Origin: Cerioporus squamosus
Lineage: Eukaryota; Basidiomycota; Agaricomycetes; Polyporales; Polyporaceae
Direction of reading: 5' to 3'
Length of the DNA: 24,177 bases
Assembly (NCBI GenBank): GCA_022592435.1
Contig: JABYQS010000414.1
Coordinates: 1 to 24,177 of the forward strand
Part shown: positions 18,044-24,177 of the stretch, piece after piece
How the letters are laid out: the number at the start of each line of letters is the position of its first letter
Position numbering within the stretch: position 1 is the first letter of the stretch
Made by a program: the position numbers and the translations under genes
Notes under the pieces: generated by a model
Databases searched by the model: none
What the model saw: only the letters and a program-made list of their open reading frames with translations
What the model was told of the DNA's origin: nothing

Positions 18044-18123
18044 CCAAATATTTGGGCGATTAGGCGCCTCCCTTAACTAAGGGCCCAAATGATTCGGCTT
18101 CCACCATAACTAAGCGCGTCAAA
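18044..18123 (-). repeat. right terminal inverted repeat
   Basis: Reverse complement of 16159-16238 with one mismatch. Its outer end abuts the TTA duplication at 18124-18126. Confidence 0.92.
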
Positions 18124-18156
18124 TTATTGAGGTCAAATGAAGTCACTGACATACTG

Positions 18157-20981
18157 CTAAGACATATCTCTCGCGTTACCTGTGCCATTCCCCAAAACGA
18201 CGGGGACTGTCGAAGCTTGGATATCCAAGATGATGGACACAATAGCGCATTGTCTTGGGAACGTGAATGATAGCTCGTAGCGACGATGTTCGACCTCCTG
18301 TACGACACTCTCAGTATATAGATCAACCTGCAAACGACGGCCCACCTACTTTGCGAATCCACCGAGCGATGTGTGGTTTGCTTGCCCGTGCGTCATTCCG
18401 GCGCTCATTTGCCAGGAATGCTGAAAGGGAACGCATGGGGGCTATATCTGTGAACCTGGCGAGCATGGATGGGATGGATGCTGGGATGTCGATTGGACAC
18501 AAATCTATCAAACGTCTTATCGGCTCCGCAATCTCATGAGGCGTTGGGGGAACCGGTGACTCGTACAGATAGGCAGCAATCGAGAATAAGTACAAGTCTT
18601 CATTGGATACTGATGCTGCACCGCTGCCGTTGGGCCGCCGCCTTCTGTGATGATGGGAGAAGTGCAGGTTTGCATAGCGGAGGTGCGCGTTGGACTCACT
18701 GGCACCAGTATAGGACTTTGTAATGATGTGCAGGAGCACAGCCCCGACAGAGCATTGAAAGTGTTCAGTCAGGAAGGATCCCATAGTCCTGATCGTCCTC
18801 AGGCAGTCATCCGCGAGACGTCCATGAGCATCCTCCACGCTGATGTAGAACGCGTTAGCGCGTTCAGGATCGGTGAGAAATTCGCGGAAGGTGGCGTGGA
18901 TAATCCGGAACGGTGAGTAGACGTTGTCGCGGTTGAAGATAATGACGGAAAGCAGTTTGTTGAGGATGGAGACCGACTCATTGGAGGCCATGCCTGTCAG
19001 GTTCTCCAGCGTCGCCGGAGACATCCTATCAAATTTCTGTAGGGTGACGAGGTACTCGAGGACACGATGCAGGCGCCTCCTGAGTTGTGGATACTGCTCG
19101 TCGGACGGGAATACGCTCTGCAGAACCGTGCGATAGAGGTCATCCAGAGCCGTCATTCCGAATCGGGTACCTTCCTGGATGAGAAGGTCGTATCTCTCCT
19201 GAAGAGCGAACATGTCACCGAGGATGAAGTCAACCGCCGTCCGCGCGTATATGAACAACCCATCGGACTTCGCGACCAGAGTCTCGACTACCGAACGCAC
19301 TGTGTCGTGACTGTTGTACTGATCCACATCGCACCAGCTCTTGCTCACCGGGTCCTCGCTGAGCCTAGCCCGGATGAGCTCCTCGATGTCGCTGTTGACG
19401 GAGTAGCGGAAGTCTCGGAGGGACACCGGGAAGATGTGAGTCTGCAGGGCGGAGTCGGCGAACACTTTGTGGATGTAGTGGGGCTCTGGGCGGGACGTGA
19501 GGAATACGCGCAGCGGAGACCCTTCACCCGTTGCGCAGGATAGAAGTCGGTGCAGCAGGACAGGTACCAATTCCGGCCCCTCTTCCGTCCATTCGTCCAG
19601 AGCATCAACAACGATAAAGATTGGGGGATGAGATGGGGGAAGTTTACTGAGCGGCGTCTGCAGGAGGTGCTCGCATTCACGCTCGAGCTGCTGGAGAGGT
19701 TCCGTGCTGAGATGTTCGCGAGCGGCATTGACGACAGGGATGCGCAAGGCTGACTGTGACCGGGCGAGCTGTGAGGATATGGTGGAGAAGAACTTCCTCG
19801 GCGAATCCAGCTCCTTCTCTCCGCGGGTGAAGAAGAACGACGCTCCGAGACGGCCGCGCTTCTCGAGTCGCTTTGAGAACTCGGATGCGATGGTCGACTT
19901 GCCCGTGCCGGCCTCGCCGACGAGAACACAGATCGGTCGAGCACCTTCCTCTGCGGTCCCGTACTGCGTCTCCTCCCACGCCTCCAGGCGTTCGAACACC
20001 GTCCCACGGGTGCCAGCCTGCAGACGGGCCTTCATGGTGTTTGTAGCAGAGGTATAGTGGGCACCTTGAGCTCGTGGCATTCGATCCAGGATGCGTTCTT
20101 CCTCTGCCAATCGTTGAGTCATCGGAAATTTTTACCCACGCTCCTCACATACCTCGGACTTTCTGAGCTTCCAAGAGCCTCTACACAGCAAGTGAGATGC
20201 GCGATGCTGCGGTATGAGATGGGGACTGACCTTGAAGCCGCTCAATACTTCGTTGACTAGAGCTTCGATAGTGACGGAACCCTCAATCTGTCCGATATGA
20301 TGCTTGACCACTGAGTGAATAGTTATGACAGAGAGATATCGTACCTGGAAGCGTTCACGAGCCGCCGAGATCCTGTTCTTTATGTCGGTAATGGTTTCTG
20401 CATCTTCGGTGCTGTAGAGGAACCGGCGGACGGGGCTTCTCTTGCTGAGCTTGTCTGCATCAGCACATATCGCACGGAGCTCGCTGTAGTCATGGTGAGA
20501 CGCATGTCCGCGCAGTCGTAATAATATCTGGATAATGTACTCGTACGCACTCCTGTAGCCTCTTCACCCTTTTCAGCAACTCTTTGGATCCGAAGACTTC
20601 CTTCCTCGTCCGACCTCTCTCCGGGGAACCAGCAGGATACTCGTTCACTTTGGACGCTATGAGCTCCGCGAGATCCGTCAGTGTTTTCGCAAGATTCGTC
20701 GTCTCGTTACATAGGGAGCTCAGTGCGTCGCTGTTCGATTTTGTGTCCTGTATCATACCGTCCTTCTGAGTTACCGTGCGGTATGGAAGGTGAAGACCAC
20801 GGACCTGTATCTTCTTCAGAAGCTCGATTGCGACTTGAAGTGCGACGCTGAGACCAGGTACCGGTGCCGCGGCGATGATGGCGTCCTTGCTGACTTCCAG
20901 GCCTTTCACGGTCAGGTCGAGCACAGTGTTGGCATTTTCTCTGAGTTTTGGAGAGAGTTTGGGGAGCTTCAGACGAGACAT
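18157..20981 (-). CDS. NLR-like NACHT ATPase with MLKL/HeLo-like helical N-terminus (7 exons, 835 aa)
   Basis: A fungal STAND NTPase, expected to sense non-self or damage signals and trigger a death or defence response. Exons on the minus strand: 20981-20805, 20747-20551, 20483-20345, 20302-20231, 20180-20153, 20103-18350, 18297-18157; together 835 codons plus TAG. The ATG at 20981 is the first ATG of the frame. Residues 1 to about 190 are helical (SRLKLPKLSPKLRENA, DAIIAAAPVPGLSVALQVA, ELLKKIQ), resembling the MLKL-type N-terminal bundle seen in agaricomycete NLRs. NACHT follows: Walker A GEAGTGKST (267-275), Walker B IVVDALDEW (Asp371 and Glu375 region), TSRPEP (407-412), then a winged-helix-like region. 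There are no WD40, ankyrin or TPR repeats, so the sensor end is short. The last intron (18349-18298, 52 nt) is inferred; if retained, the protein stops at 18323 (797 aa). The acceptor at 20303 is the least certain junction. Confidence 0.82.
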
Positions 20982-22332
20982 GATGACAGTGGTAGTCGGG
21001 TGGGGAGAACGAACCCCCAAACGTAACTCCGGAGTTGAACCCTGTGCATGGCCGGTTCTTCACACGGACCGCGAGGCAGTTGAGTTCACCTGAACGTGAC
21101 ACGCCACATCCACATTGACACTTCACTTGGAAATCAGAACCTATGAGATGGCGGCTCGCAACATTGTAGATTAAGTACTTACCGGCAGGTGTGAGATAGC
21201 GCGGTGTCCTCACATTCACAGGTGCTCTACACCCTCCTCCTAGTCCTGCAATCTCCTGCAACGCTCTTCACACTTCCGCGGCCAACAGAGCATCAGCTGT
21301 CTCCGTCAATACACTTACCGTTGGGTATACAGTATGCGCTATCGTTCACTCCGACACAGCTCAGTAGCACCTCGACTATTCGGACCTGAGCGCAAGACTT
21401 TTCACGGAGGTTCATCAAACGCAAAGATCTTCCATGCCCGGACGTTGTTGGCACGTCCCGCAAAGAAGACTGGAAGAATATGGTGGCGACTTTCCAGACC
21501 TCGGGACCTCTCAATGTCCAGCCGCTCGTCCACCATGCAGCCCTTCCCGTGCGCCTTCATCCCACATGTCCCGACCTATCTCCCAGATCTTGTCATTTCC
21601 AGACGTCTGATATGAGGAGAAGCTGAGTGTAGTTGTCCCGACTTTCAGGGCAGCAGACGGTGGTGGAGGATGAGCCCGAACGCCCACGGTGGGCTTGCTG
21701 CGGCAGAACCCGATACTTCTTCTTCTTCCCACGCTGAGTACTACTTTCTCTCTCTCTCAGCTGCGCATGCGCTTTTGGCAAATACGGTCAAGGTCTGTGC
21801 AGCGTGCTTGCAACCCACCCGCGACGTACTCAACTTACCCCCGTCCTCTCCAGCATTCATTTAAATCTAACAGCAGCTTCTCGCGGAAAGGCTGACCTGA
21901 CCGGATGCTGCTTATCCTGCAAAGTCAGCCAACATCGTCACATCTGCCTACTTGTTCTCATAACCAACTCGTACGCGTTTCTGATCGACGTGATCACGAT
22001 GACCGACGGTGCCCTCGCCAACTTTACCAACGACCGCAAGCTATGGAATTCAATGAAGGTGACTGGATGGCTCGCCGGAGACGAACTTGGTTGCTGACCG
22101 CCCGGTTCTGATGACCTCATCAGTATGTGTCGTTGCTTACCCCCGCCGCAACTGAAAGCTACAACGCTGACAAAGTCGTACAGTCGTCGTCGTCTTCCCC
22201 AGATGACGGTCGCCGTCTGCCATGTTGAGCACTCACACATGCACTGAGGACTCCGTGAAGCTGGGCAAGTGTATCCGCATGCGGCGGCCACCGAGTCTCG
22301 CAGTTTCGATGTCCCCAGATCGCTAGGCAGAT
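20982..22332. other. intergenic between the NLR and GST genes
   Basis: Divergent promoter region. Short frames exist on both strands. One plus-strand piece at 22000-22057 (MTDGALANFTNDRKLWNSMK, ending at a GTGACT donor) looks a little like a first coding exon, but nothing downstream continues it. No repeat or RNA gene seen. Confidence 0.4.
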
Positions 22333-22340
22333 AATAAAAG
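22333..22340 (+). promoter_or_regulatory. TATA-like box of the GST gene
   Basis: AATAAAAG in the context GATAATAAAAGGG, about 100 nt upstream of the ATG at 22440. Confidence 0.4.
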
Positions 22341-22439
22341 GGTCGTCGACATGGATATTCATCGTCGACCTCACTCCGCCTCCCACCCCGAAATTGCAAG
22401 CTCCACTGTACCTCTAGCACACGCCCACCGCCGTCCAAC

Positions 22440-23293
22440 ATGGTCCTCACGCTCCACGGCAACCCGCACTCGACGTGCACGAAGCGCGTCCTCACCGTCC
22501 TCGAGGAGCTCAGCGTCCCCTTCGACTTCGTCCCCGTCGACTTCGCCAAGGGCGAGCACAAGTCGCCCGCGCACCTCGCCGTGCAGCCCTTCGGCCAGGT
22601 GCCCTACCTCGACGACGACGGCTTCAAGCTCTACGAGAGCCGCGCCATCGCGCGCTACATCGCGCTCAAGTACGGTGGCGTCGGAAAGCTCATCCCCGAC
22701 CCCGCCGACCTCAAGAAGACGGCGCTGTTCGAGCAGGCCGCGAGCGTCGAAGTGAGCAACTTTGACGCCTTTGCGTCCCCGCTCGCGTACGAGAACGTCT
22801 TCAGGCCGTGCGTGACGCGACGTCAGCTGCGCTCGTCGATCCTGGCTGCTGATGTTGGGTTGGTGGCACAGGATGTTCGGTCAGCAGACGGACAAGGCTG
22901 CTGTCGAACGCCTCACCGCGACCCTCGAGTCCAAGCTCGCGGCGTACGACACCATCCTCGGCAAGTCGAAGTACCTCGCCGGTGACGTGAGTCAGAGCAG
23001 CGAGTCGGGACTACTTACTGCGTGCAATTCGTTCTGACGCGCGTGTCCCATCCTGCAGGAGCTCACGCTTGCGGACCTCTTTCACCTCCCCTACGGTGCT
23101 CTCCTCGCGCAGCAGAACATCGACTTCCTCGAGTCTGGCAAGTACCCGAACCTCGCTAGGTATGTGCGCTTGTCTGACCTGACTCCCGGTCTATGCACGA
23201 GATGGAGAGATCGCTGGCTGACCGGGATTGCTTAGGTGGTGGAAGGACATTTCCAGCCGTCCGTCCTGGAAGAAGGCGTCGGCTGGGCTGTAA
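22440..23293 (+). CDS. glutathione S-transferase, phi-like (4 exons, 213 aa)
   Basis: A cytosolic GST expected to conjugate glutathione to electrophiles or reduce peroxides. Exons: 22440-22807, 22872-22986, 23059-23159, 23236-23293, giving 213 codons plus TAA. The N-terminal thioredoxin-like domain has LHGNPHSTCTKRV, with Ser11 in the catalytic position used by phi-class enzymes, QVPYLDDDG with the cis-Pro at 55, and the glutathione-binding YESRAIARYI (Glu66-Ser67). The helical domain carries the N-capping box TLAD (164-167) in ELTLADLFHLP and ends SWKKASAGL. Length is normal for fungal GSTFs (about 210-215). All three introns are GT-AG, 64-76 nt. Exon 1 is strikingly GC-rich at third positions compared with the NLR gene next to it, as expected of a highly expressed gene. 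Nothing appears broken. Confidence 0.95.
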
Positions 23294-23879
23294 GTCGTAC
23301 AGAAAGCAGTGAAATTATCATACATACCCATTGTGCTCAACAATATGAAGTAACGTACATGTCGTCCGGTGCTGGAAGCGACTGCGGTCCCCCTAGCTTA
23401 GCCTCGAGCCGACCTTGAGCTTCCTTGGGCGGACTCTAGTGGTAGTTTGCAAATATTCTGAGTAATGTCACTGCAGGGGCCTGGGACTCGATGCTTGACC
23501 AACAGTGACGACGGACTGCACAGCGAATAACCGAACACAAGAGAGCAAACTCACCTGCGCCTTGTCCCGACTTGCCGCGCACTTGGCCATTTTGCTCATT
23601 AACAGTGTATATGTATCCAAGAAAGTACGTGAGTATACGCAGCAGCAGTAGCAGCAAGTCCTCGCACCGCGCAACTGCAACTGTAACCAAACTCGTAACA
23701 AGGGCAGGGTCGTAGTGTAGATGTAGGTGTAGCTACCGGCAAATGGTAATGGTAAATGGGCTAGAAATACATCGTCCGTGTGCACATCAATGTCCGTGGT
23801 ATGTCTCTCGAACCTCCGCGCCCCCCATTCGGCCGCGTCGCGTACACGAAGCAGATCAGATCAAAGCACGGTCACGACC
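23294..23879. other. convergent intergenic region
   Basis: Holds the 3' flanks of the GST gene (plus) and the aspartic protease gene (minus). A short CAG/AGC-rich run lies near 23640-23656. No gene supported. Confidence 0.45.
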
Positions 23880-24177
23880 CTACAGCAGCAGGCCGCCGCC
23901 GACGAGCCCGGACAGGAACATCGCGAGCCACAGCCCCATCGACGCGAACTCGACGCGCAGGGGAACGTCCGAGTTCGAGTTGCGGTCCGAGCCCGTGTTC
24001 GCGCTCCCGCCCGTCACAGTCGCAACAGACCCGACAGTCGGGCTCGGCGCAGACCCCAGCCGGCCGTTCATGCCCGTCGCCGTCGACGACAGCTGTGCGA
24101 ACCCGACCGACGCAGGGCTCGAGCGGAAGACAGAGTACACGTTCTTCAGGAACGTGTCGCCGATGATCCATGGGGGC
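23880..24177 (-). CDS. C-terminal end of a GPI-anchored pepsin-like aspartic protease (partial)
   Basis: The frame enters from beyond the window end and stops at 23880. It opens with PPWIIGDTFLKNVYSVFR and then ASVGFAQL, the hallmark C-terminal block of A1 family aspartic proteases, where WIIGDxFL follows the second catalytic lobe. The catalytic Asp residues themselves lie outside the window. After the fold ends, a Ser/Thr/Gly/Asn-rich spacer (about residues 37-70 of the visible part) leads to a terminal hydrophobic stretch, GLWLAMFLSGLVGGGLLL. That is the layout of a GPI-attachment signal, with a probable omega site in the NSNSD segment. The enzyme should therefore sit at the plasma membrane or cell wall like fungal yapsin-type proteases. 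A plain transmembrane anchor is the alternative. The 3' end converges on the GST gene. Confidence 0.85.
   Translation of the reverse strand, partial: PPWIIGDTFLKNVYSVFRSSPASVGFAQLSSTATGMNGRLGSAPSPTVGSVATVTGGSANTGSDRNSNSDVPLRVEFASMGLWLAMFLSGLVGGGLLL

Larger units (their letters stand above)
16159..18123. mobile_element. non-autonomous inverted-repeat DNA transposon, 1965 bp
   Basis: The element is bounded by 80-bp terminal inverted repeats (16159-16238 and 18044-18123) that differ at one position, starting TTTGACGCGCTTAG, with the trinucleotide TTA directly repeated outside both ends (16156-16158 and 18124-18126). Imperfect inverted similarity continues inward to give arms of about 225-235 bp. 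A 3-bp TTA duplication is what PIF/Harbinger elements make, so that superfamily is the first guess, but no transposase is encoded: no open frame inside exceeds about 130 codons or shows a catalytic motif. The interior (about 16600-17720) is rich in AACAT/ATGTT words and holds a nested palindrome at 17798-17844. The near-identical termini suggest a fairly young insertion. It sits 33 bp past the stop codon of the NLR gene. Confidence 0.85.

Noticed and set aside
19067..20057. Plus-strand frames opposite the NLR gene
   Set aside because: Antisense shadows of the long NACHT exon, with no motifs or promoter.
1..24177. CRISPR array, rRNA, plasmid origin or bacterial operon
   Set aside because: No regularly spaced direct repeats, no rRNA-like sequence, and gene structure is eukaryotic throughout.

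Overview
The window reads as nuclear DNA of a filamentous basidiomycete, most likely an agaricomycete and plausibly a polypore. Evidence: introns of about 42-75 nt with GTRNGT/YAG signals interrupt most genes, TATA boxes sit 40-100 nt upstream of several start codons, and the gene families (Candida rugosa lipase-type carboxylesterases, NACHT-type NLR, phi-like GST, GPI-tailed aspartic protease, an expanded kinase-like family) are typical of that group. There is no bacterial gene organisation. Species cannot be named from sequence alone.

Layout. 1-1 kb: one hypothetical gene on the minus strand. 1.75-4.5 kb: two damaged minus-strand members of a kinase-like family (copies A and B). 5.47-11.04 kb: two tandem, intact, 13-exon carboxylesterase genes on the minus strand; I could splice both to full open frames (551 and 547 aa) with the complete Ser-Glu-His triad. 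A decayed secreted-protein-like fragment lies between them, and a coiled-coil fragment lies on the plus strand just upstream of the second. 12.7-14.3 kb: a third, longer kinase-like copy (C) that retains both lobes but carries a frameshift immediately after its DFG motif. 14.3-16.1 kb: gene-poor, with a perfect 13-copy hexanucleotide array. 16.16-18.12 kb: a 1965-bp non-autonomous inverted-repeat transposon, flanked by TTA duplications, with A-box/B-box-like words in both arms, a dense internal AACAT/ATGTT motif field and a nested 47-nt perfect palindrome that looks like a minimal mariner-type end-to-end element. 18.16-20.98 kb: a seven-exon NLR-like NACHT ATPase (835 aa as spliced here) on the minus strand, whose stop codon is only 33 bp from the transposon end. 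21-22.4 kb: intergenic. 22.44-23.29 kb: a four-exon glutathione S-transferase (213 aa) on the plus strand. 23.88 kb to the end: the C-terminus of a GPI-anchored pepsin-like aspartic protease on the minus strand.

How it fits together. There is no single pathway. The region looks like an accessory fungal chromosome segment mixing secreted hydrolases (esterases, aspartic protease), detoxification (GST), self/non-self or stress sensing (NLR) and a decaying lineage-specific kinase-like family, with recent transposon activity. The most unusual parts are the transposon with its nested palindrome and its position in the presumed 3' UTR of the NLR gene. The kinase-like copies, two of which stop at the position where the third has its intron, are also unusual.
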